Source of the DNA: DASSQJ01 sp963730165
GTDB taxonomy: Bacteria > Actinomycetota > Actinomycetes > Actinomycetales > Dermatophilaceae
DNA: 64,000 nt
Direction: 5' to 3'
NCBI GenBank assembly: GCA_963730165.1
Contig: CAVSQS010000008.1
Coordinates: forward strand, 186,001 to 250,000
Shown: positions 8,710 through 16,204 of the stretch, piece by piece
Position numbering within the stretch: the stretch's first letter is position 1
Layout of the letters: every line of letters starts with the position of its first letter
Program-made: the position numbers and the translations under genes
Notes under the pieces: generated by a model
Database searches by the model: none
The model's input: the letters and a program-made list of their open reading frames with translations, nothing else
What the model was told of the DNA's origin: nothing

Positions 8710-8939
8710 ACCTTGGACGATATTCGACGGAAGGTTCTACGGCCCCGCACATGCCCCCGGGCGGCACGCACCGTCGCTGGGGGCGCTCCTTCCTCGAGGC
8801 CTGGCCCAGCATTCGACCCCTCGGGTTCGACGAGACCTTCCGCGGCATGAGGGAGTTCCACCTCGCCTACTGTGAAGCAGGCTTCCCGACGGCCTCCCTG
8901 GACGTCGCCCAGATCCGACTCGCCCGCAGAGAGAGCTGA
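8703..8939 (+). pseudogene. C-terminal remnant of a second Cfa-like methyltransferase
   Basis: An open frame of 78 codons whose last ~50 residues (FLEAWPSIRPLGFDE, AYCEAGFPTASLDVAQIRL) match the C-terminal helix region of Cfa-family SAM methyltransferases. The first ~20 residues do not, and the only starts are a TTG inside the litR -35 or an ATG at 8751. All upstream domains are absent, so a deletion has apparently joined the 3' end of the gene to the litR promoter region. The TGA overlaps the ATG of the SRPBCC gene, preserving coupling. Confidence 0.65.
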
Positions 8940-9371
8940 ATGACCACCCTCGAGCGCACCGTCACCACGCACGCGTCCCCCGACACCGTCTTCCCCTACC
9001 TCGTCGACTTCCGACACGCCGAGGAGTGGGACTCCGGCACCACCTCGTGCGAGCTGGTCTCCGGCGACGGCGGGCCGGGGACGCTGTACCACAACGTCTC
9101 CCAGTTCGCCGGGAACACCGTCGAGCTCGACTACACGGTCGAGGAGGTCGCGCAGCCGCGCTTCGTCATCGTCGGCCGCAACGCGACGACGACGAGCCAC
9201 GACACCATCACCGTCACCCCCAGCGGCGACGGCGGGTCGACCGTCGTCTACCGGGCCCAGTTCACCTTCACGGGCCTGGCGCGGTTCGCCGGGCCGGTGA
9301 TGAAGCCGCTGCTCGAGCGGCTGGGTGACCGCACCGCCGACCAGCTCAAGGCCGCCCTGGACCGGCTGTGA
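8940..9371 (+). CDS. SRPBCC/polyketide cyclase-like protein
   Basis: 143 aa, full-length START-like fold: N-terminal LERTVTTHASPDTVFPYLVDF (helix after strand 1) and a long C-terminal helix (PLLERLGDRTADQLKAALDRL) that lines the hydrophobic pocket. The ATG follows the TGA of the cfa remnant directly, and its own stop overlaps the GTG of the next gene (GTGA), so it sits mid-operon. Ligand unknown; a lipid or isoprenoid would suit the neighbourhood. Confidence 0.8.
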   Translation: MTTLERTVTTHASPDTVFPYLVDFRHAEEWDSGTTSCELVSGDGGPGTLYHNVSQFAGNTVELDYTVEEVAQPRFVIVGRNATTTSHDTITVTPSGDGGSTVVYRAQFTFTGLARFAGPVMKPLLERLGDRTADQLKAALDRL

Positions 9372-10411
9372 CCGGGCACGGCGCGGGACGGCGCGCGCTC
9401 GTCACCGGGGCGACCGGCTACATCGGCTCGCGCCTGGTCCCGCGGCTGCTCGACGACGGATGGGCCGTGCGCGTCCTCACCCGGGACGCCGCGAAGGTGT
9501 CCGACCGCTGGTGGGCGCCGCGGGCCGAGGTGGTCGAGGGGGATGCCACGTCCCGGTCCGACCTCGCGGCTGCCCTCGCCGACGTCGACGTCGCCTACTA
9601 CCTGCTGCACTCGATGGACGCCGAGGGCGGCTTCGTCGAGCGCGACCGCGAGATGGCCCGAACCTTCGGTGTCGCGGCGTACGAGGCCGGGGTGTCCCGC
9701 ATCGTCTACCTCTCCGGGCTCCACCCCCCGGCCGGGACGCTGTCGGACCACCTCGCCTCGCGGGTCGAGGTGGGCGACCTGCTCATGGCCAGCGGCGTCC
9801 CCACCGCGGTCCTCCAGGCCGCCGTCATCCTCGGCTCGGGCTCCGCGTCGTTCGAGATGCTGCGCCACCTCACCTACCGCCTGCCCGTCATGGTGGCCCC
9901 CAAGTGGCTCGACAACCGCATCCAGCCGATCGCGGTCCGTGACGTCCTCCACTACCTCGTCGGCGCCGCGGACCTCCCGGCCGAGGTGAACCGGACCCTC
10001 GACATCGGCGGCCCGGAGGTCCTGACGTACCGCGAGATGATCACCCGCTTCGCCCGCCTCGCCGGCCTCCTCCCGCGCACCATCGTGTCGATCCCCGTCC
10101 TCACCCCGTGGCTGGCCAGCCAGTGGGTCGGCTTCGTCACGCCGGTGCCGACCGGCCTGGCCAAGCCTCTGGTCGAGAGCCTCCTCCACGAGGTGGTCTG
10201 CACCGAGGACGACGTCGACGACCTCGTCGGGCCACCGCCCGGTGGCGCCCTCGGCTTCGACCGGGCCGTCACCGACGCCATCGCCGGCGACGACGCCGAC
10301 CCCCGCCCCGAGCCGGGCACGGTCGACCCCGCCCGGGTGACCGCCGCCGACCCCGTGTGGGCCGGAGGCGGGCGCCGCGGCGGCTCGGGGCCGGCGCCCG
10401 GCAGCGGCTGA
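9368..10411 (+). CDS. Atypical SDR NAD(P)-binding protein, probably C-terminally truncated
   Basis: 347 aa from GTG at 9368. VTGATGYIGSRLVPRLL is the Rossmann glycine motif, and IVYLSGLHP, then NRIQPIAVRDVLHYLV and LDIGGPEVLTYREM, follow the atypical SDR pattern. From my knowledge of the family, relatives continue past a DPxWAGG motif into a DUF2867 domain. Here ADPVWAGGG is followed within 15 residues by a low-complexity Gly/Ser/Pro tail and a stop, so that domain appears lost. The Rossmann part is intact and may still work. The next gene starts 13 nt downstream. Confidence 0.75.
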   Translation: MTGHGAGRRALVTGATGYIGSRLVPRLLDDGWAVRVLTRDAAKVSDRWWAPRAEVVEGDATSRSDLAAALADVDVAYYLLHSMDAEGGFVERDREMARTFGVAAYEAGVSRIVYLSGLHPPAGTLSDHLASRVEVGDLLMASGVPTAVLQAAVILGSGSASFEMLRHLTYRLPVMVAPKWLDNRIQPIAVRDVLHYLVGAADLPAEVNRTLDIGGPEVLTYREMITRFARLAGLLPRTIVSIPVLTPWLASQWVGFVTPVPTGLAKPLVESLLHEVVCTEDDVDDLVGPPPGGALGFDRAVTDAIAGDDADPRPEPGTVDPARVTAADPVWAGGGRRGGSGPAPGSG

Positions 10412-10424
10412 GGCGGCTGGTGGC

Positions 10425-11147
10425 GTGAACCCCGTCACCGAGCTCCGCGCGTTCTTCCGGGCCACCCTCGTCGACCCGGTGCCGCGCGACCACACCGAAC
10501 CCGACCGGGCCTTCCGGCGCCGGCGCGTCGTCGCCGTGGTCACCCTCGTCCTCGGGGCGGGCGTGCTCGCCTGGGCGCTGCGGATCGAGCCGGGCAACCC
10601 GCTCTTCTACGTCGCCACCTTCGCCCTCGCCGCCGTGTGGGCCGTCGGGGCCCTCGTCTCGGGCCCGCTCCACCTGGGCCGGGCGCACACCCGCGGTGGC
10701 GACGGGCACAGCCGTGCCGTCGTGCAGTCGCTGGCGCTCGGCGTCATGCTGCTGGCCCTCTTCCTGCTCGGCGCCGTGCTCGTCGCGCAGGTGCCGATCC
10801 TGCGCGACCCCGTCCAGGAGCTGCTCGACCACGCCGAGTACGGCTCGCTCGCCGTCGTCGCGCTCATCACCGTCGTCAACGGGGTCGCCGAGGAGCTCTA
10901 CTTCCGGGGCGCCCTGTACGCCGGGGTCGGTCGCCGGAACGCGGTCGCGGTCACGACCATCGTCTACGCCCTCGTCACCGCGGCCTCCGGCATCCCGCTG
11001 CTCGTCCTCGCCGCGGCCGTGGTCGGGCTCGTCGTCGGGCTCCAGCGGCGGGTGACCGGCGGCATCCTCGGCCCGGTCGTCACGCACTTGACCTGGTCGC
11101 TCGGGATGCTCTTCCTCCTGCCCCCGGTCCTCGACCGGCTCAGCTGA
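10425..11147 (+). CDS. CPBP family intramembrane glutamic endopeptidase
   Basis: 240 aa with about six membrane segments. VAEELYFRGALY holds the EExxxR motif of Abi/CPBP (Rce1-like) proteases and GPVVTHLTWSL supplies the second catalytic His region. The start is GTG at 10425, 13 nt after the SDR stop. It lies in the same direction as photolyase, 15 nt apart, so it probably belongs to the light-response operon. Substrate unknown. Confidence 0.8.
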   Translation: MNPVTELRAFFRATLVDPVPRDHTEPDRAFRRRRVVAVVTLVLGAGVLAWALRIEPGNPLFYVATFALAAVWAVGALVSGPLHLGRAHTRGGDGHSRAVVQSLALGVMLLALFLLGAVLVAQVPILRDPVQELLDHAEYGSLAVVALITVVNGVAEELYFRGALYAGVGRRNAVAVTTIVYALVTAASGIPLLVLAAAVVGLVVGLQRRVTGGILGPVVTHLTWSLGMLFLLPPVLDRLS

Positions 11148-11162
11148 GGCGGTGCCCATCCC

Positions 11163-12530
11163 ATGACCTCCGTCCTCTGGCTGCGACGCGACCTGCGCCG
11201 TCGCGACCACCCGGCGCTCCTCGCCGCCCGCGAGGCGGCCGGCGACGGGGACCTGGTCGTCGCGTTCGTCGTGGACCCGCAGCTGTGGGACGGTGGTGGG
11301 CGGGTGCGTCGGGCCTGGCTGGCGGCGAACCTCAAGGCCCTCGGCGACGACCTCGACGGCGCCCTCACCCTCCTGCACGGCGACCCGCGCGACCGCGTCC
11401 CCGAGCTCGCCCGTCGGGTGAGGGCCTCGACGGTGCACGTGACCCGGGAGACGACGCCCGCCGGCGCGCGCCGGGACGAGGCGGTCCGGCGGCGGCTCGA
11501 GCAGGCCGACGTCACGTGGGTCGAGACGGGAACGCCGTACGCCGTGGGGCCGGGGCTCGTCGTCAACGGGTCGGGCGACCCCTACAAGGTCTTCACGCCG
11601 TTCTCGAGGGCGTGGCGGCGCCACGGCTGGCCGGACCCGGCGCCCACCCCGCGGTCGTTGCCGATCCGGCACGCCCGCAACGACCCGGAGGCGAGCGCCG
11701 CGCTCGACGCCGCGCTCACCGCATCCGATCTGCCCGATCTGCCCCCGGCGGGGGAGGAGGCGGCACGACGCCGCTGGCGCCGGTTCCGTGACGAGCACCT
11801 CGCCGGCTACGCCGACCGCCGTGACCGCCCTGCGCTGGATGCCACCTCGCGGATGTCGCCCTACCTCAAGCTCGGCGTCGTCCACCCGCGGACGCTGCTC
11901 GCCGACCTGGGCGACGAGCGCCGTCCGGGTGTCTCGAGCTTCGTCGACGAGCTCGGCTGGCGCGAGTTCTACGCCGACGTCCTGCACCACCACCCGAGCA
12001 GCGCCTGGCGCGACCTGCGCCCGGCCCTGCGCGGCCTGCGGTACGACGAGCCCGAGGACGCCGTCGAGGCGTGGCGGGCGGGACGGACCGGGTACCCCGT
12101 CGTCGACGCCGGGATGCGCCAGCTGCTCGCCGAGGGCTGGATGCACAACCGGGTGCGGATGATCACCGCCAGCTTCCTCACCAAGGACCTCCACGTGTGG
12201 TGGCCGCTCGGGGCCCGACACTTCCTCGACCACCTCGTCGACGGCGACATCGCCTCGAACAACCACGGATGGCAGTGGGTGGCCGGCACCGGGACGGATG
12301 CCTCCCCGTACTTCCGCGTCTTCAACCCGGTGACCCAGGGGGAACGGTTCGACCCCGACGGGGCGTACGTCCGTCGCTGGGTCCCCGAGCTGGCGCACCT
12401 GCAGGGAAAGGCCGCGCACCGGCCCTGGGAGCACGAGGACGGCTACGCCCACGGCTACCCGGAGCGCATCGTCGACCACGCCGAGGAGCGGCAGGAGGCC
12501 CTCGAGCGCTACCGCGCTGCCTCCTCCTGA
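11163..12530 (+). CDS. phr: Deoxyribodipyrimidine photolyase (CPD photolyase, class I)
   Basis: 455 aa, usual length. The N-terminal antenna domain starts SVLWLRRDLRRRDHPAL. The FAD-binding C-terminal half shows ELGWREFYADVL, MRQLLAEGWMHNRVRM, and the highly conserved GDIASNNHGWQWVAGTGTDASPYFRVFNP region in parts (ASNNHGWQW, AGTGTD, PYFRVFNP). It repairs UV pyrimidine dimers with blue light. Placement at the end of an operon divergent from a LitR/CarH photoreceptor matches the known pairing of that regulator with phr in other bacteria. Confidence 0.93.
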   Translation: MTSVLWLRRDLRRRDHPALLAAREAAGDGDLVVAFVVDPQLWDGGGRVRRAWLAANLKALGDDLDGALTLLHGDPRDRVPELARRVRASTVHVTRETTPAGARRDEAVRRRLEQADVTWVETGTPYAVGPGLVVNGSGDPYKVFTPFSRAWRRHGWPDPAPTPRSLPIRHARNDPEASAALDAALTASDLPDLPPAGEEAARRRWRRFRDEHLAGYADRRDRPALDATSRMSPYLKLGVVHPRTLLADLGDERRPGVSSFVDELGWREFYADVLHHHPSSAWRDLRPALRGLRYDEPEDAVEAWRAGRTGYPVVDAGMRQLLAEGWMHNRVRMITASFLTKDLHVWWPLGARHFLDHLVDGDIASNNHGWQWVAGTGTDASPYFRVFNPVTQGERFDPDGAYVRRWVPELAHLQGKAAHRPWEHEDGYAHGYPERIVDHAEERQEALERYRAASS

Positions 12531-12593
12531 CGCGAACCTTCGACAGGCCGCACGGCGTCCGGTCCGGCATCCGCCGGACGGTATGATTCGGCC

Positions 12594-12716
12594 GACGAGG
12601 GGAGTACTTCCCAAGCCCGTTCCGGTCAGTACGACCACCCAGAGGTGGTCCCGGCTCGGCGCCGCGCGCGCGGTGAAGGAGACCTCAGGACCGTCCACGT
12701 GCCCTGAGGAGACCTC
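12594..12716 (+). promoter_or_regulatory. yybP-ykoY (Mn2+) riboswitch and expression platform upstream of terC
   Basis: GAGG at 12597-12600 followed by GGAGTAC is the class-defining 5' loop. GACCACC/GGTGGTC (12633-12650) is an inner stem, and GGAGACCTC (12678-12686) is the 3' closing part, so P1 is GAGG paired with CCTC at 12683-12686. The same CCTC begins CCTCAGG (12683-12689), which can instead pair with CCTGAGG (12703-12709) that contains part of the ribosome site GAGGAG. Ligand-stabilised P1 would free the ribosome site, making this an ON switch. Structure is read by eye. Confidence 0.75.
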
Positions 12717-13769
12717 ATGCCCGTCCTCCCACTCGCCGCCGCCGACCCCCTCTCCACCGACACCATCGGCACCCCGATCCTCTGGGCCGCCACGATCGCC
12801 GGCGTCGCCCTGCTCTTCGTCGTCGACTTCCTCATCACGCGCCGCCCGCACGAGGTCTCGATGAGGGAGGCCGCCGGCTGGTCGGTCTTCTACGTCGCCC
12901 TGCCACTGGCCTTCGGCGTCTGGCTCTGGACTGCCTTCGGGGGCGAGAAGGGACTGGAGTACTACACCGGCTACCTCGTCGAGAAGTCGCTGTCGGTGGA
13001 CAACCTCTTCGTCTTCATGCTGCTCCTCGCCGCGTTCGCAGTGCCGAAGGAGCTCCAGCAGCGGGTGCTCCTCATCGGGGTCGCCGGCGCGCTCGTGCTG
13101 CGCGGCGTCTTCATCGCCATCGGCGCCACGCTCATCGCCTCGTTCTCGTGGACCTTCCTGCTCTTCGGGGCCGTCCTGCTCGTCACCGCCGTCAAGGTCC
13201 TGCGCGACGCGCGGTCGCACGAGGACCAGGCGGTCGACATCGGGTCGATCCGCAGCGTCCGGCTGCTCCGGCGCTTCTGGCCGGTCGTCGACGACTACCG
13301 GGGCACCGCCATGACGGTGGTGCAGAACGGGCGCCGCGCCCTGACCCCGCTCGCCCTCGTCACCGTCGCGATCCTCGCGACCGACGTCGTCTTCGCCGTC
13401 GACTCGGTCCCCGCCGTCTACGGCATCACCGGCGACCCGTACCTCGTCTTCGTGACCAACGCGTTCGCGCTGCTCGGTCTGCGGGCGCTCTACTTCGTGC
13501 TCGCGGGGCTGCTGAGCAAGCTCGTCCACCTCGGCTACGGGCTCGCGGCCATCCTGTTCTTCATCGGCGTCAAGCTCGTCCTGCACTGGGCCCACGGCAT
13601 CTGGCCCGGCGTCCCCGAGGTCCCGACCCTCGCCTCGCTCGGGGTCATCGTCGGCATCCTCGCCCTCGTCACGGTGACCAGCCTCGCCGCGAGCCGACGG
13701 TCCGTTCGGGCCCGGGCCGCCGAGGCCGCGCAGCGGGCCGGTGGGCCCCCGCGCGGGGGCGCGGCCTGA
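12717..13769 (+). CDS. TerC family membrane protein, predicted Mn2+ exporter
   Basis: 350 aa with nine or so membrane segments. Conserved acidic segments are YLVEKSLSVDNLFVFML and ATDVVFAVDSVPAVYGIT, the two TerC signature regions. TerC-family proteins such as Alx export Mn2+. The Mn2+ riboswitch directly upstream supports that role here over tellurite resistance, for which no ter operon partners are present. GAGGAG is 5 nt from the ATG. Confidence 0.9.
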   Translation: MPVLPLAAADPLSTDTIGTPILWAATIAGVALLFVVDFLITRRPHEVSMREAAGWSVFYVALPLAFGVWLWTAFGGEKGLEYYTGYLVEKSLSVDNLFVFMLLLAAFAVPKELQQRVLLIGVAGALVLRGVFIAIGATLIASFSWTFLLFGAVLLVTAVKVLRDARSHEDQAVDIGSIRSVRLLRRFWPVVDDYRGTAMTVVQNGRRALTPLALVTVAILATDVVFAVDSVPAVYGITGDPYLVFVTNAFALLGLRALYFVLAGLLSKLVHLGYGLAAILFFIGVKLVLHWAHGIWPGVPEVPTLASLGVIVGILALVTVTSLAASRRSVRARAAEAAQRAGGPPRGGAA

Positions 13770-13783
13770 CCGGATGCGGTGGG

Positions 13784-13803
13784 GGCCCGTCCGCCGACGG
13801 GCC
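13784..13803 (+). terminator. Hairpin terminator after terC
   Basis: GGCCCGTC (13784-13791) and GACGGGCC (13796-13803) form a perfect 8-bp stem with a 4-nt loop 15 nt after the stop. Confidence 0.55.
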
Positions 13804-13857
13804 TCGCCGCCGGTACCTGGCGGCTGCGTGTGCGGCCGGGCACCGTAGGTTTGCCGC

Positions 13858-14688
13858 ATGGATGAGGTCGTACCCGTCCACCGGGTCGAGTGCGCGACGT
13901 GCACCGGCGAGGTCCTCGACCAGGGCGCGCTCGTGCTTCGGTGGGCCCCGACCGGGGCCGACCCGGTGCTCTTCGTCGCGCCCGCGACCTCGGTGCGGCC
14001 CGGGAGGGCGCCCCATGCCGGCATCCCGGTCTGCTGGCCTTGGTTCGGCCCGGGGCGTACCGGGGGCATGACGCCGGCGCACGGGGTGGTCCGGGACGTC
14101 GACTGGGTCCTCGTCGACCGGGTCGACGCCGCGGATGCCGTGAGCCTGCACCACCGCATCTCCTCGGCGGCGGTGGCCTCGCCGTACGTCCCGAACCCGT
14201 TCATCCTCGACCTGCGCACGCGCCTCGGGTCGGTGCTCGAGCTGGAGCTGACGACGACCAACTCCGGCGGGGAGCCGTTCGAGATCGAGGAGGCGCTGCA
14301 CACCTACCTCGCCGTCGGTGACGTCCGCCGGGTCCGGATCGAGGGCCTCGACGGCACGGCCTACCTCGACAAGACGACCGGCCTCGAGCACGCGCAGTCC
14401 GGCGACCTCGTGCTCGACGGCGAGACCGACCGCGTCCACCGGGGCGACGGCCCGGTCACCGTCGTCGACCCGATCCTGCGCCGGCGGCTGCGGGTGACCA
14501 CCGAGGGTGCGGCCGACCGGGTCGTGTGGAACCCGTGGCACGAGAAGGGCTCGGCCCTGGCCGACGTGGGCGACGCCTGGTCCTCCTTCGTCTGCGTCGA
14601 GGGAGGCAACGTGCTCGATGACGCCGTGGTCGTCCGGCCCGGCGCCTCGCACACCCTCACCTACCGCGTCGAGGTTCTCCCGGCGTGA
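13858..14688 (+). CDS. D-hexose-6-phosphate mutarotase (aldose 1-epimerase family)
   Basis: 276 aa, family-typical. GIPVCWPWFGPG, MTPAHGVVRDVDW and VVWNPWHEKGSALADVGD are YeaD-type signatures; PAHG carries one catalytic His, and the Glu near the C-terminus (FVCVEGGNV) is the catalytic base. It equilibrates anomers of glucose-6-phosphate-type sugars. TAGGTT lies 6 nt before the ATG with no ribosome site, suggesting a leaderless message. Its stop overlaps the GTG of the DUF2127 pseudogene. Confidence 0.85.
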   Translation: MDEVVPVHRVECATCTGEVLDQGALVLRWAPTGADPVLFVAPATSVRPGRAPHAGIPVCWPWFGPGRTGGMTPAHGVVRDVDWVLVDRVDAADAVSLHHRISSAAVASPYVPNPFILDLRTRLGSVLELELTTTNSGGEPFEIEEALHTYLAVGDVRRVRIEGLDGTAYLDKTTGLEHAQSGDLVLDGETDRVHRGDGPVTVVDPILRRRLRVTTEGAADRVVWNPWHEKGSALADVGDAWSSFVCVEGGNVLDDAVVVRPGASHTLTYRVEVLPA

Positions 14689-15345
14689 GCGTCGAGGAGC
14701 CGGTTCGCACGCCGAGGTGGGTCGCCGACGTCCTCGGCCGACGGGTACCCGGCGCACCGATGAGCCGCCGCGACGCCGCCTGGGTGCTCCGCCGCTGTTC
14801 GCGCGTCGGTCACGTCGTCGCGTGGGTCGACGACCCCGAGGTGGCCGCGCACCTGTGGCGGCCCGCGGCTCGCCGACCTGCCGCAGCCGGCCCGGGGCGC
14901 GCACGGTCGCAGGTTCGCCCTCCTCCGGCTCCTCGCCGTCGAGCGGTTCGTCAAGGGCCTCGCGATGGTGGTCGCGGCGTTCGCGGCCTAGCACGTCGCG
15001 TCGAGCCGGGTGTCGCTGCTGGCCTGGGTCGAGCGCGTCGTCGTCGCCGCGCGGCCGCTCGGTGAGGAGCTGGGGGTCCACCTGACCACCTCGGCCCCGG
15101 TGCGCTGGGTCGAGGAGACCCTCCGGGGCGACGGGGGACCGTTGCGCCTCGCCGGCGTCTTCCTCGTCGTCTACGGCTCCCTGCAGGTCGCCGAGGGCAT
15201 CGGCCTGTGCGGAGGGTGGCGATGGGCCGAGTACCTCGCCGCGACGGCGACGTCCGTCTTCGTGCCCTTCGAGGTGTACGAGATCCTCGAGCGCCCTCGG
15301 TCCTGAAGGTGGGTGGGCTGCTCCTCAACGTGCTGGCCGTCGCGG
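14685..15345 (+). pseudogene. DUF2127 family membrane protein, decayed
   Basis: Pieces of one DUF2127 protein lie in three frames. The first (from GTG 14685) gives the N-terminus to about 14865 (RCSRVGHVVAWVDDPEVAAHL). The next frame gives ALLRLLAVERFVKGLAMVV, an in-frame TAG at 14989-14991, and then SLLAWVERVVVAARPLGEEL through WAEYLAATATSVFVPFEVYE. Near 15296 the frame changes again to VLKVGGLLLNVLAVA and homology stops. Two frameshifts, one stop and 3' truncation make this a clear pseudogene. A GTGA overlap shows it was translationally coupled to the mutarotase. Confidence 0.8.
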
Positions 15346-15368
15346 GTGACGCACCTCTCTGCCCGCGG

Positions 15369-15389
15369 CCCTCGCGGATGTCGCGAGGG
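15369..15389 (+). terminator. Hairpin terminator candidate
   Basis: CCCTCGCG, loop GATGT, CGCGAGGG: a perfect 8-bp stem between the DUF2127 pseudogene and the next gene. Confidence 0.45.
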
Positions 15390-15436
15390 AGCGGGACCAT
15401 CGGGTCGTCACCGTTCCTCGCGCGAGGTGCCCTGCC

Positions 15437-16135
15437 ATGGCGCACGACCTCCTCACCTTTCCCCCGGTACCGGAGAGTGACACCGGGCGTCGCCGGACCC
15501 TGCGGGTGGTGGCGGCCGCGGAGGTCGCCCTGGCCGGCGCCGCGGTGCTGCTCGACCTGTGGCTGCCGTCGCTGGTGCTCGTCGGGATGGCAGCCGTGTC
15601 GCTGGCCGCGCGGCACGCGCGACCCGCGACGCTCGGTCTGCGACCGCTGAGCCGTCCGGGTCAGGACGTCGCCGCGGTCCTCGGGCTCACCGCAGGCTGG
15701 ACCGTCCTGCAGGTGCTCCTCCTCGTCCCCGTCGTCGGCCACCTCACAGGGGAGCGTCAGGACGTCTCCGACTTCGCGGAGCTCGAGGGGAACATGTCGA
15801 TGTTGCTGCTCCTCCTGCTCCTCTCGTGGACGCTTGCGGCCGTGGCCGAGGAGGTCGCGTTCCGTGGCTACCTCCTGACCCGCCTCCGGGAGGCCCTCGG
15901 CCCCTCGCGGGTGGCCCTCGGCGCGGCGGTCCTGCTCTCGTCGGGGCTGTTCGGGATGATCCACACCGAGCAGGGTCTGGTCGGCGTCCTGCTCTCGGCC
16001 GTCGACGGGCTCTTCTTCGCCTGGCTACGGATCCGGTTCGGCAGCCTGTGGGCCTCGGTCCTGGCCCACGGGACGGCGAACACGGTCGGGATGGCGGCGT
16101 TCTTCCTCGTCGGTCCGATCACTGCTCTCTGGTGA
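15437..16135 (+). CDS. CPBP family intramembrane metalloprotease
   Basis: 232 aa with about seven hydrophobic segments. AVAEEVAFRGYLLTRL is the EExxxR motif; SSGLFGMIH and SVLAHGTANTVGM are the other two conserved blocks with catalytic His. A second CPBP protein lies at 10425-11147 but the two are not close in sequence. No partner gene suggests a substrate. Confidence 0.85.
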   Translation: MAHDLLTFPPVPESDTGRRRTLRVVAAAEVALAGAAVLLDLWLPSLVLVGMAAVSLAARHARPATLGLRPLSRPGQDVAAVLGLTAGWTVLQVLLLVPVVGHLTGERQDVSDFAELEGNMSMLLLLLLLSWTLAAVAEEVAFRGYLLTRLREALGPSRVALGAAVLLSSGLFGMIHTEQGLVGVLLSAVDGLFFAWLRIRFGSLWASVLAHGTANTVGMAAFFLVGPITALW

Positions 16136-16204
16136 CGGCTGCGGCCCGCCACCGCGGACCGACCACGCGATCTGCCCGCACCCTCGCGGACTAGGGTGTG
16201 GTCC

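Noticed and set aside
8703..8724. TTGACA as promoter of the SRPBCC operon
   Set aside because: No TANNNT box is at 16-18 nt; the motif reads better as the -35 of litR on the other strand.
12717..13769. Tellurite resistance role for TerC
   Set aside because: No terABDEZ neighbours and an Mn2+ riboswitch is upstream.
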